From Hydrangea macrophylla (taxonomy: Eukaryota > Streptophyta > Magnoliopsida > Cornales > Hydrangeaceae): a stretch of 64,000 nt of DNA. Of the stretch, positions 34,829 to 46,860 are shown piece by piece. The stretch lies in NCBI GenBank assembly GCA_033977485.1, contig CM066991.1, positions 57,097,350 to 57,161,349 on the forward strand, written 5' to 3'. How positions within the stretch are numbered: position 1 is the first letter of the stretch; every line of letters starts with the position of its first letter. Both the position numbers and the translations under genes were made by a program. The notes under the pieces were generated by a model, which was not told the origin of the DNA, did no database searches, and saw only the letters and a list, made by a program, of their open reading frames with translations.

Positions 34829-36901
34829 CAAACCCCAACTAGCTTATTGCTAGTCCCTAGCGATAAAGCGATAATAAAAACAAACTAAACTACTATTACA
34901 ATGACTAAAAGAAAACAAATTGAACTAAAATGAACTATCCTAAATAGAAAGAGATAACTCCTAACTCACTTTCGTAGGAATCGCAATTGCATTTTGCGAA
35001 TGCAACAAGCCGTTAAACCCCTAGGTTCCCCCTAGTGGACGAGTGTTGTCTCGTGAGGGTTTATAGTGAAAATACCAACAAAATTCTCAAATTTCAGTTC
35101 ATACAAAAAAAGAAAAACTTTTAAACACTCCCCCTTTTTCAATTGCTAATTCAGCTCTACAAAGACATATTAGTCTCAAACAAACCATGAAAGAAATTCA
35201 CATGATCTTTATGCCACCGAGATAGATATAACATGTGTATCACATCCATGCATCCGTGTGTGTGTGTGTGTGTGAAATTAACAGCTATGTGACAAACCTT
35301 ATTTAGAATTATTTAGACTATTGTACCTCCAGAACTCATAGTTTCTACTCAATTTTCACATTGGTTTACACTAAAAAAAGAACGTCTCTCAGAAACTTGC
35401 TCAATAATGATCGCACATGTATGAAAGCTTTGATAAGAGTGATATTCTGGTTACTAATGCTTTCATACTTGACTCTATGAAAAATGAACATTTAGAGTGT
35501 ACAGTCTCACGAATAGGATACTACTTACTAGAGGAGCGAAATATCGTGGATAACTTAATTTCACACGTTCATGTTCAAACTAATTCATTAAGAATCATTA
35601 AGACTTTGAATTTTTGATTTTTATATGGTAGTTGAAGATGATGAGAGAGAGAGAGAGAATGTGTGTTTTAGCATGTGATGAAGTCTATCTCGTCATTTTA
35701 TTCTTTTCACATCTCCAACCAACTTCTTTGCATATGCTTCTTTTCTCTTTTTCTTTCTTTTTTTTTATATACATACTCCCCCCCCCTTTTTTATAACTCC
35801 CACAACTACTCTTCTCTAATCATATACCTTGACAATTTATTCATAGTAGATTTCTATTGGGGTCAAGGTACAAGGTTAGGAGTTTGTGTTCTCGAAAGGA
35901 ACTTGGAATATTAAATTAGTGTGGGTTGAGAAATGAACAGCTTCTTGGATATTTATAGCTTAGGGAATGGGTAGCGATGGCTTAAATCATTTTCTTAAGT
36001 TCTTAGTTTTAGCATTTCAATGTTCATTGAGTTTAGTTGGTAAATCCTGAACGTTCTCCTCCAATAAGCAGCCAAAATGAAGAATATTAATTGAGACTGT
36101 TCAATGAATTTAATAAGTATAATCAAGAAAACATAATTCAAATTTATGTGACAATTCCCTCAGAAACGAAGATTGGATCAAAAGCTCACTAAGGGTAATT
36201 AGTTTTCACTACTCGTTCTTTTGGCACAATAGTCGTATTAACTCATTTTTAGGTTTTTCTACATAGCCATCAACTAGTGCATATGGATGTTGGATACATG
36301 AAAGGTCTACACATGCAATCATCCTAGTGATACTAGAAAAATGCGTGAACGTAATTCATAAAAAGATGAGACAAATACGAATATGTCATTGCTTCATAAA
36401 CAACCAATCAGGAGTGAGAGTTCGAAGTTATTCTATCATTGAAGCTCAAAAAGTTCAAATTTTTTTTTAATTTTCTAATTTTAATTTAGATTGTATGATA
36501 TTTGGAAAGAATTTGTCCAGAGTGCTAAGTGTGAACATATACATGTGTATATCTATCTGCATCCCACCCCCAATTGAAAATGACAATGTCCTTAGAAGTT
36601 GATTTTCAAATGAAAATAGATGGATATCACCTAATAAAAGAAAAGCAGTAACAGCAATCATAGCAACCTATAACTAAACCATATAATCTCCAACCAACCA
36701 AGATCAAAAGAAATAATATAAAAGTCCAACAGGATCCATACATAATAACAAAGCAAATCACTGGAAATATAAAGTACTAATAAGACAGAACAGTGATCAC
36801 AATGTCCAACTATCCAACAAAAGGTACTAAGAGAGAGGAGAGAGAAAGCAAAAAGAAAATAAGTACAACAACACACTCTTACTCTCAACTAGCTTAAATA
36901 A
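34829..36901 (-). other. Element D non-coding 3' region, hairpins and polypurine tract
   Basis: No gene in about 2 kb. The polypurine tract is 34829-34844 (minus strand AGCTAGTTGGGGTTTG). Upstream on the minus strand are hairpins ACGAG/CTCGT (35039-35054), CTAGG/CCTAG (35021-35035), TTGCATT/AATGCAA (34987-35005) and an imperfect TTATCGCT/AGCAATAA (34844-34866), in the same order as in B and C. A (GT)n run lies at about 35253-35274 and a (GA)n run at about 35642-35658. Confidence 0.78.
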
Positions 36902-37793
36902 CTAATCATCAACAATGTCGGATAGAATCTCGATGGGCGCATGCGAATCATCAGCACCTCCATCCTTAGCAACAACAGGAGCCGTCGTCGGGTCACTCGC
37001 ACTCAAAACCGAAGGGATAGTCTCTGAAGGAGCCGGCACAACTGGAGGTGGTGGTGGAGGTATCTCGATAAAAGTCAGCAGTGCCGTAGATGTGGATGGA
37101 GTGGTGGATGACGAAGGATCAGAAGTTGGTGGTGGACGTGGTGGAGCAGCTAATGAAGGGTTAGATGTAGGTGGTGTAGCTAGGGGATGGGTAGATGTAT
37201 GGAAAGACTGGGGGACCCCCAACTGGTCTAAGAAAGAAGTGAGCAGTATAGTGAGAAAATCAACCTTACCCTCGAGTCGCATCCACGCCTCTCCTCAATA
37301 AACAAGGTGTGGAGAGTCTGGAGAGACATAGATGATGACTCTCACTGGGTATAAGCCTGAGACCGCTATCTCAGCTCGAATCTCTCAACCTCCTCAATAG
37401 GATCTCTCTCATTGTCGGTATCTAGCTCCTTAGCCTCCGTAGGCATCCCAGAAGCAACTCCCTCAGTGTCTGTCCCTCCTTTCCTCTTCTTCCTCGCTGT
37501 AACTTTTTCTTTGCCTTTCCCTTTTTGCTTTCTCTTTTGGGCATCTGAACGGCGGGCCGCCGTCTACCCAAATCTACTAGAAGAAGCCTGAAAAGCATCG
37601 GCGGGAGTGGAAGTAAACCAGACTGGGCCACCACACTATGAATGGCCCACGCGCCCTTCAGATGTTTCTTCGTAGAAACATAGCGCGTGGGCTGAACCAG
37701 GAACTCGATATATAAACGGGAGAGGCAAACCCTCTTCCTAGTCCCAACAGCATAAAGAACCTGGACATACCACAGTGCCATCTTCTCGTGATA
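36902..37793 (-). pseudogene. Element D downstream ORF, C-terminal part
   Basis: Continuation of the ORF starting at 46860, separated by element C. It includes 'VCLSRLYIEFLVQPTRYVST', then a basic stretch ('KRESKKGKAKKKLQRGRRGK'), a stop at 37422, and after a frame change a Pro/Ser-rich tail ending 'HAPIEILSDIVDD'. Function is unknown. Athila elements often carry an extra, sometimes env-like, ORF in this place, but no transmembrane or signal segments are visible. Confidence 0.6.
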
Positions 37794-37798
37794 GGAAG

Positions 37799-39155
37799 TG
37801 ATCAGGAGAGAACTAATCCTAATTATACGCCTTAATTCACATTTGTTAGTACTTTTTATCCTGTTTTTGTGTATTTTTACTTCGTTTTCTATTTTCTAAC
37901 AGGATTTGGAAGAAATCACCTAAACCAGGCTAAACAGGATGAAAAAGCATAAAGAAATAAGCTGAAAAGGCCAAGTCGCGCGCGCGAGCCGCGCGCACAA
38001 AAAACAGAGAATCGCTCGCGCGAGAATCCCAGAATCGCTCGCGCGATCCGCGCGCGCGAGGTACCAAATGTCGCGCTCGCGCGACCCGCTCGCGCGATAT
38101 GTGTAAAAACCAAAGTTGCGTATTTCAGTATACTGAAGACTCCTGTGCAAACGAAACTGCTGAACGACGTCTAGACTGTAAATTACATCAATTTCAGTTC
38201 GTTCGGGTTAGGAAGGCTTCCAAAACTTGTTGTAAATCTATATATACCCTATTTTATTACAATTAAAGGGTTAGACATTATTGGCAATTATTATACACAC
38301 ATTCTACAACCATACTTTCAGCCATTGAAGGGAGGGAAGCAAGAAGAAGAAGAAGAAGACCAAGGGTTTCCATGGCCTCCTCCATCAACTACTTGCCATC
38401 CATCACTTACATGGACGGCGAGATCATAGATCTAGGGTTTCAATGAAGCCCTAGATGAGTAATAGGGTTTTATTTATGTTTTTATTTTAGTTTTATTATG
38501 TATGGATGACAGTCACATGTTTAGAGGATTTTTATAAATAAATCGTACTTCTAGTGATTAAATCATTAATTTCAGAATTTATTCTTGTCTTAGATCTATT
38601 TTGACTGTGATGTGCTCAACGAACTATGCTTGCTGTGCTTGTTTAGATTGTTTACATGTGATGGTGCTTTATTGATTTGTGCTATCAAGTATCCGAATAG
38701 TCCATGCCTAGGTTAGACGGATTAGATCACAACCCTAGTTTAGTGTGGGATAATTCGTGCTAACCGAAGATGGATTATGTTGGTGCTTGAACCATGAATA
38801 TCTTCTTGTCGGAGGAATTGGGCTTGTAGCTACAATTTCCCATTATCATCCAACGTAATAAGCTAAAGTAATTCATAAATATTCCTATTATGAAGCTAGT
38901 GGTGGATTTGCAATCCTAGGTTCCCTTAAACATTATTTAAAACACTTTTAATTGCTTTCATAGTTTAGATTTAGTTTTATTGTTATTAGTTTAATTAAAA
39001 TCAAATTAAAATCTGTTTTCATAATTAACTAAAGTTAGGTTTTAAAATTAAGTCGCTGTAGTTAACCAATCTCTGTGGGTTCGACCTTTACTTCCACACT
39101 GCAAATCTTTTGAAAAGTAAAGAACACTTTTTATATCTTGATTCTGACAAGATCA
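37799..39155 (+). repeat. Element C 5' LTR
   Basis: TGATCAGGAG...GACAAGATCA, 1,357 bp. CG-rich word array at 37975-38100, TATATATA at 38239-38246. Confidence 0.94.
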
Positions 39156-39160
39156 ATTTT

Positions 39161-39178
39161 TGGCGCCGTTGCCGGGGA
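39161..39178 (+). other. Primer-binding site of element C (tRNA-Asp type)
   Basis: TGGCGCCGTTGCCGGGGA, identical to element B. Confidence 0.85.
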
Positions 39179-39625
39179 TTGCGTTACTACCTTTAGTTTT
39201 ATAATCTTAGTTTAGTTAATTCGTAAATATTAGGTTAGTTTTTATTTTATTTTTTTTTTCCGTTTTGTTTTTAGTTACTAACTTGTTCTGTTATTTTGTA
39301 GTCAACGTTTCCGAGTGGAGCAGCTAATTACATCAAAGGAGCTTACGCAAATAAAATAAATAAAAATTAAATAAATTGCTTCTTGTGAAACTCGCCTTAA
39401 ACCACTGTAAGTCGGGGCGCTGTGACGCACTATTTGCATTAGTCTAGGGTTAATTGCACTGCATTAGCTAGGAAACCTGGGGCGCTGGGCTTGACGCGGT
39501 CATTGCATTACAGGATAATATTCATGCATCACAGTAGTTGAGTGCTTGTTATCTTAGTTGCGTGATTGCTATTTGTTTTTTTTAGTTGAGTCAGTTTTTG
39601 TTTTTAGTTTACTTTTTTTTAGTTT
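39179..39625 (+). other. Element C leader with candidate intron
   Basis: Candidate GT-AG intron 39407-39513, 107 bases, the same length and ends as in element B although the surrounding leader has indels. Confidence 0.5.
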
Positions 39626-42330
39626 ATGTTAGGTACACGTTCAAATAAACCGGAATTAAAACCTTTTGACTCTGAACTTGAACGTACATTAAGACTTAAC
39701 AAGTCTTCAAACTTAACTTCTAGAACACAGTTTTTAATAGACGACGATTTGACATCAAAACCAACGTCTTTATTTGAGTCCGAAATACGTAGTACTCTTA
39801 CAAGACTAAAGAAACCACGCTTTAATAACATAGAACCAATTAAAATGGCAGAAATTGGAAATAATAACGAAAACAACCAAAATAACAACGGAAATAATTT
39901 GAATAATCCTAATATACCACCACCTCCTCCACTTAAAGATTATTTTATTCCGACGACTTACACGCCACAAACTTGTATCGACTTACCGGAGGCGACGACA
40001 TCTCACTTTGAGATAAAGTCGTCTACCATCTCGCTACTTCCATCTTTCCATGGCCGTTTAAATGAAGATCCATATAAACACTTAGGAGATTTTCAAGATA
40101 TATGTTCTACTTTGAAAATCCAAAACTTAACTGATGATGAATTAAAATTGCGGCTCTTTCCATTCTCTTTAAAAGATAAAGCTAAATATTGGCTTCAATC
40201 TTTGGAGCCAAACACAATTAGAACATGGGAAGACTTACACACCGCATTTTTACAAAAGTTTTTCCCGATTATGCGTACGAATCAGATAAAAAATCTATAA
40301 CAAACTTTGTGATGCAAGATGGGGAATCACTCTACGACACGTGGGAAAAATTTAAAGAATTATTACGTTCGTGTCCACATCATCAGGTCCCTAAGTGGCA
40401 GTTGGTCCAGGTCTTTTACGAGGGACTTATTCCTTCGGTCCGTAACACCGTCGATGCTGTTTGTGCGGGTACCTTCCTACACAAAAGTGCTGACGAGGCC
40501 TGGAAAATTTTTGAAACATTAAGCGAGAGCTCGATGCATCAGGCGGTGTCTGTCCGTTCTGAGGGATATCTTAATCAACCTAAGAGGGAAGTAAAGTTTG
40601 AGTCAAGTCAGTCAATTGAAATAAAAGAACTATCTCACAAACTTGACCGACTTTTAACAATGAACCAAACGACAGCCCCACCCGCTCATGAAATTTGTGC
40701 ATTATGTTCTGATCCTTCACATTCGATACTTGCATGTCCATCAGCGAGTCAATTTCCGGAATTCGTGGAGCAACACATTAACTCTATTCAACAATACCCA
40801 CGAAATAATTATAATTCGACTACTAATAATCCGGATGCGCCATGGCGAAACCATCCTAACTTCTCGTGGAAAAATAATAATAATAATCCTAATGAGGCGA
40901 CTAATTTTCCTAATGCATATCGACCTCAGTTTCAACCTAATCAATACCAACAACCGCATCTTAATCCGAACCCTCCAAGGGGTAACATTTTTGAGGAAAA
41001 GGTGTTGGCATCCCTTAATAAAATTGAAACGCAAGTACAGGCACAAGCACAAATAGTGCACTCTCATACACAATCCATTGCGAAGCTTGAATCCCAAATG
41101 GGACAACTAGCTACTGTAGTGAGTCGTAGAAACGAGGGGACGTTGCCTAGTCAAACAATTCAAAACCCTAAGGGACAATATGAGGTTAAGGGGTCGAATG
41201 AACAAGTAAACGCCGTCTCAACTAGGATGACTACACGAGAGGAGGTGATAGAAACCCCTAATAAGAATGAGAATGTGATAGATGTGAACATCGACTCTAA
41301 TAAAGAGAGGGGTGAGGACGTGAATCAAAGTAGAAAAGAAAATGAACCGGTCCCAACAAATTATATTCCGAGAATGCCATATCAACCTAATGTTGAGGGA
41401 CCGTCACATTTGCCCAAGAAAGGGTCAAAAATGGAAGATATACTCGAGGTGTTTAAACAAGTTAAAATCAAAATTCCATTCCTCGATGCTATTAAACAAA
41501 TTCCCGCTTATGCTAAATGTTTAAAAGACCTTTGTACACAAAAGCGCAAAATACGTAGTCATACTCCTAAAAAGGTCTTCCTCACGGAAAAAGTAAGTTC
41601 TATATTTCAATACTCACCTCCAAAGTATAAGGATCCTGGTACGCCAACTATTTCATGTGTCATAGGTGACACTATCATTCATCGGGCTCTCCTTGACTTA
41701 GGAGCTAGTGTTAATCTCATACCTTATCACGTCTATAAATGATTAGGACTAGGTGAACTTAAACCTACGGCCGCTACTATTCAATTAGCGGATCGTTCCG
41801 TCAAAGTACCTAGAGGAATCGTCGAAGACGTCCTAGTAAAAGTTGATCAATGTTTCTATCCTGTTGATTTTATGGTCCTTGACACCGATCCGGTGCTAGA
41901 TGCTAGAAAATACACTCCTGTTATTCTTGGTCGTCCTTTCTTAGCTACGGCCAACGCACGTGTCAATTATAGAACAGGGGTGATGAAAGTGTCGTTCGGA
42001 AATATAAAATTAAAATTAAACGTGTTTAACGCTGTCGATCGACCTCCTAAAGACGACGATTACCTATGTGAGGCGGAAGGTGAGGTAAGACGGAATATTG
42101 AGCCTAACAAAGCAATAAATTTGAGTAACAACAAAGATATAGCGGATGATGAGTGGATGAACCCTAATACCTCGGACCCTAATACTGAATCTACTCGGAA
42201 GGTAAGAAATCAATTTGAAGATACTGACAAACCGTCGATTGAATTAATTCAAAGCGACGTGATTTCTGCTTACCATCGAGCTCTACCTGATATTCTTAGG
42301 TATACACAGTCCGATTTACGACCTCCATAA
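39626..42330 (+). pseudogene. Element C gag-protease, broken
   Basis: ATG 39626 (MLGTRSNKPEL) to TAA 42328. A one-base deletion near 40289 shifts the frame in the gag core, and a TGA lies at 41740 shortly after the protease active site. Gag core 'KYWLQSLEPNTIRTWEDLH', knuckle 'CALCSDPSHSILACP' near 40695, Asn-rich linker, protease 'ALLDLGASVNLIP' near 41688 and 'PVILGRPFLATANA' near 41917. Compared with B its other stops are absent, so the two copies decayed independently except at the shared protease codon. Confidence 0.9.
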
Positions 42331-42337
42331 AATCTTG

Positions 42338-42395
42338 AGCTAGAACGGTCTAGCTGAAGACGTAAAAGTTAGCGCTTCTTGGGAGGCAACCCAAG
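42338..42395 (+). other. Two hairpins just after the gag-protease stop (element C)
   Basis: AGCTAGA/TCTAGCT (42338-42355) and CTTGGG/CCCAAG (42378-42395), the same stems and loops as in B. Confidence 0.75.
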
Positions 42396-42542
42396 CTTAA
42401 TTTCGTCTGTCTTCTTTGTTTTTGGTCATTTTTGAGTCGTTTTTGTTAGTTTTGGAGTTTTTCTGGACAGGTTTGGGGGTCGGAATTAATTTATTTTAAT
42501 ATTATATACATAATTTTAGCTAAAAAATGGAAAACACCCAAA

Positions 42543-42755
42543 TCGCGCGCGCGGCCCGCTCGCGCGAGGCCTCGCTCGCGCGGTCCGCTGGCGCGAGTTT
42601 GTGACTTAGTGGAATTTTCTTTCTTTTTCTTATATGATGCCTCGGCTTTTTCTCGCGCCTCATTTCGCGGGCGCGAGGTAGCTCGCGGGCGCGAGGGGGT
42701 CCCGCTGGCGCGATTTCAAAAAAAAAAAAACCATGGGATTCGCTCGCGCGACCCC
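42543..42755. repeat. CG-rich word array in element C 3' region
   Basis: Words of the CGCTCGCGCGA type over about 210 bases, corresponding to 25524-25727 in B but with different spacing and copy order. Confidence 0.8.
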
Positions 42756-44937
42756 CCATTTCTGCATTTTCTTCTTTTGTTTTCTTATATCTTCCTCCCA
42801 CATCTGTCACACAGTTTTTACTTTTCTGTTTTTTTCTTAGGTACTTTTAGATCAAGTCTTTGATTGTTTTCATAATTCTGGTTATGTTTTATTTCCTTTT
42901 ATAGCTTATTTTCGTGTTGTCTTCATAGTTTTGTTTCTTTTTATAGTTTATTTAGTTTCGTTTAGCTTAGTTATAATTCTTTTAGTTGTTTTTATTATTT
43001 TGTTTGTTTAATTTTCTTTTGCTAAGAAGTAACAGGTAACATTGAAATTTATGGCCATATTCCTTTGTATTCACCTGTTCTATGCTTGTCAAGATCGAGG
43101 TACTATCGTTCCTTCCTTATGTACTCTCCTTTCTTTCATTTTATTGTTTCATTGGGGACAATGAAAGGTTTAGGTTTGGGGGTATGCACACACATACACA
43201 TTATTTTATGCAAAATTTTAAAATTTTTCAATAAGTGTGTTTAAATAAACGATGATTACCGATGTTTTTGCAATATTAATTTGGTACTTCTTGTTATGTA
43301 ACTTGGATTGTTATAGAATGGTTAACAAGGGAAGATGTGATTAAACATTTGCTAAAGTTATGATATGGCGTTTTAAGTTATGTATCGTTCGAATCGTAGT
43401 TTTATATCATAAATTTGCACACAACCTTATGCACTACACGTAGTCATTGAAATACATGTCTGATGTGAACTATAATATGATTCGGATTTCTAGATAACAC
43501 ATGGTGGAGACTAAGCCCAGTGAGCTTTTGAGCCGATCTTTTCCGTTTTGAGGGTTATAAATACATTGTGTTTGTTGAATTTCATTGAAATAGCGCATCT
43601 ACTTGTTTAGTCTCATTATTCTTGTTTTGGTTGATAGTCAAGTTAAAATATTTGTTACCATGCTAAATAATCTTCCGTCGTAAATATTGAAGAACCGTAT
43701 TACCCTAGGAAATGATTTTAGGCCCTCTTTGTTTATTGCCGACCGATAAAAGATAAAATTTCCTTAGTTCGCCCTTTGAGCCGTTACAATGCCTCTTTTT
43801 CTTGGTTCACCATTATCCTCTGTAAAAGCTCCAACTTGATCAACTTGGAGTATACCACTGGAAGAGTGATCAACTTTTAGTAGTATTAAGGCGATGTGTT
43901 GATTGAGAAGAAGAAAATAAGATGCTATTGGGGTAGTTGCTTGGTATTCAATGAACAGTCATTTGAGAAGCAAGAAAAGAAAAAGGAAAAGAAAACAAAA
44001 TAAAAAGAAAATAAAAGGAAAAGAAACAAAATAAAGAAGAAGAATGTTGAAAAAAAATTGAATGAGAAAAGAGAATGAAAGAAGAGAAAGTTGGTAGAGA
44101 AGAAGAATGAAAGAAATCGAACATGCCTTACAATGGCATTCTAAAACTACCTAATGAATCATTTCTATCCTTTTCCATTGTCTGAGCCACAATACAACCT
44201 TTGAAAAGTCCTAATTGATCCTAGGAAACATGGTTTTGTTATGTAAACGATGGGAGGGGATTAAAACATGGTAATGATTAATTTTTCTTGATTATTGGCA
44301 TCCTATCCATGAGACTACTATTCTTTCGTGTCATGCGTCTTTTTCGAGTCATATGTGAGCATTTCTCATTTTGAAAACATATTTCCTTTACTCACATATA
44401 CTAGATAAATTGCACTTGTTTCTGAGTGTTTCATTTGAGAGTGTAATTAATTGTGAGATTCGTAGTCAAAGCATAGTTGGATGGTTATCCGAGTTATATT
44501 CCGTTTTCATGACATACGCGTGTTCATTTGACTACCACATCACACACGTGCAATTTTATGAGAAACTCTATGGATTTATACGATGCATGTGCTTGAGATT
44601 GTTTTTCATGATGTAAGTGAACGTTTGATTCTGTTTCTTCTTGTTCGTTATTCTATTTCAAATCATTGTTTTATAATAAGGAGTATTGAATGTTATGTTT
44701 TTCTTTTTAATAAAACTTTTTAAGTTTTTAAGTTAATAAAGATGGTTGTGGGTGACTTGTTGATGAGAACCCTCACGAGACTTCACTCGTCCGACTAGGG
44801 ACACCTAGAGGTTTAAAAGGCTTGTTACATATGCTAAATGCAATCGTGATCCATGCGAAAATGGAGTAGTATTTTTTTTAGTAGTAGTTTTTATTTTAGT
44901 TTTGCTCGAGGACTAGCAAAATGTAGGTTTGGGGGTG
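42756..44937 (+). other. Element C non-coding 3' region, hairpins and polypurine tract
   Basis: No gene. Purine-biased tract at about 43960-44120. Hairpins ACGAG/CTCGT (44775-44790), CTAGG/CCTAG (44795-44808), TTACAT/ATGCAA with one mismatch (44825-44843) and TTTTGCT/AGCAAAA (44900-44921), then the G-rich polypurine tract (44922-44937). Confidence 0.75.
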
Positions 44938-46296
44938 TGATCGGGAGAGAACTAATCCTAATTATACGCCTTAATTCACATTTGTTAGTACTTTTTATCC
45001 TGTTTTTGTGTATTTTTACTTCGTTTTCTATTTTCTGACAGGATTTGGAAGAAATCACCTAAACCAGGCTAAACAGGATGAAAAAGCATAAAGAAAGAAG
45101 CTGAAAAAAGCCAAGTCGCGCAAGCGAGCCGCGCGCACGAAAAACAGAGAATCGCTCGCGCGAGAATCCCAGAATCGCTCGCGCGATCCGCGCGCGCGAG
45201 GTACCAAATGTCGCGCTCGCGCGACCCGCTCGCGCGATATGTGTAAAAACCAAAGTTGCGTATTTCAGTATACTGAAGACTCCTGTGCAAACGAAACTGC
45301 TGAACGACGTCTAGACTGTAAATTACATCAGTTTCAGTTCGTTTCGGGTTAGGAAGGCTTCCAAAACTTGTTGTAAATCTATATATACCCTATTTTATTA
45401 CAATTAAAGGGTTAGACATTATTGGCAATTATTATACACACATTCTACAACCATACTTTCAGCCATTGAAGGGAGGGAAGCAAGAAGAAGAAGAAGAAGA
45501 CCAAGGGTTTCCATGGCCTCCTCCATCAACTACTTGCCATCCATCACTTCCATGGACGGCTAGATCATAGATCTAGGGTTTCAATGAAGCCCTAGACGAG
45601 TAATAGGGTTTTATTTATGTTTTTATTTTAGTTTTATTATGTATGGATGACAGTCACATGTTTAGAGGATTTTTATAAATAAATCGTACTTCTAGTGATT
45701 AAATCATTACTTTCAGAATTTATTCTTGTCTTAGATCTATTTTGACTGTGATGTGCTCAACGATCTATGCTTGCTGTGCTTGTTTAGATTGTTTACATGT
45801 GATGGTGCTTTATTGATTTGTGCTATCAAGTATCCGAATAGTCCATGCCTAGGTTAGACGGATTAGATCACAACCCTAGTTTAGTGTGGGATAATTCGTG
45901 CTAACCGAAGATGGATTATGTTGGTGCTTGAACCATGAATATCTTCTTGTCGGAGGAATTGGGCTTGTAGCTACAATTCCCCATTATCATCCAACGTAAT
46001 AAGCTAAAGTAATTCATAAATATTCCTCTTATGAAGCTAGTGGTGGATTTGCAATCCTAGGTTCCCTTAAACATTATTTAAAACACTTTTAATTGCTTTC
46101 ATAGTTTAGATTTAGTTTTATTGTTATTAGTTTAATTAAAATCAAATTAAAATCCGTTTTCATAATTAACTAAAGTTAGGTTTTAAAATTAAGTCGCTGT
46201 AGTTAACCAATCTCTGTGGGTTCGACCTTTACTTCCACACTGCAAATCTTTTGAAAAGTAAAGAACACTTTTTATATCTTGATTCTGACAAGATCA
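44938..46296 (+). repeat. Element C 3' LTR
   Basis: Pair of 37799-39155, with the CG-rich array at 45115-45240. Followed by GGAAG. Confidence 0.94.
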
Positions 46297-46301
46297 GGAA
46301 G

Positions 46302-46860
46302 TCGTGAAGATGCAATTACATAACACTAGGTGGAGCATTTGGTAATCGTCGGTCAAGTGCTGATCCTCGATAAGCGACGAGCCGTTCTAGAACTAGATGA
46401 ACCCGCCTGTAATCTCCCACACTATCGTGGCATATGGGGTCTCAAGAGCTCCCACCCTCTGCAGATAGTCACACTCAGGCTCCTCGGGGACTCCGAGTGC
46501 TGCGGCCAATGTGGCAAGACTAAAGATGATCTCTTGGCCGCGGATAAAAGATTGATATGTGAAGGGTGCTGCCGGGTCCTTGATCATGGTAGCACATGCC
46601 TCTCGCACCCAAAAGATATTAACCCTCTTAGGCTGGGTCAACATCTGATACTACTGCAGCATCGCATGAATCCGAGCTAAAAACCACGGAGCAGAGAGCC
46701 AGACTATCTCGAGAGGCTGCTCTAACATAATCTTGCGGTGGCTAAAGAACTGCATATACCAGGACTGGTCGAACTGATTTCGGAACCCATGTTTAGGTAC
46801 CGGGTCCAGAATGGTCAGGTCAAATGGTTTCTCTCGATGATAGCCAATTGTGGGATTCAT
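46302..46860 (-). pseudogene. Element D downstream ORF, N-terminal part
   Basis: Minus-strand ATG 46860 (MNPTIGYHREKPFDLTILDP), then 'HGFRNQFDQSWYMQFFSHRK' and 'FIRGQEIIFSLATLAAALGV'. This arrangement recalls the plant-transposon protein found downstream of pol in Athila-like elements. Stops at 46651-46653 and near 46390 break it. The frame reaches the GGAAG duplication at 46301 and continues, in phase, at 37793 beyond element C. Function is unknown. Confidence 0.62.

Larger units (their letters stand above)
37799..46296 (+). mobile_element. Element C: Athila-like gag-protease-only LTR retrotransposon (same family as B)
   Basis: 8,498 bp, LTRs 37799-39155 and 44938-46296, TSD GGAAG (37794-37798 and 46297-46301). 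Organisation is identical to element B. It is inserted in D's downstream ORF in the opposite orientation. LTRs differ at about 16 places by eye, roughly 1%, making it one of the youngest insertions here. Confidence 0.93.

Noticed and set aside
37916..38150. Arg/Ala-rich minus-strand frames in element C LTRs (also 45059-45290)
   Set aside because: Produced by translating the CG-rich word array; not a gene.
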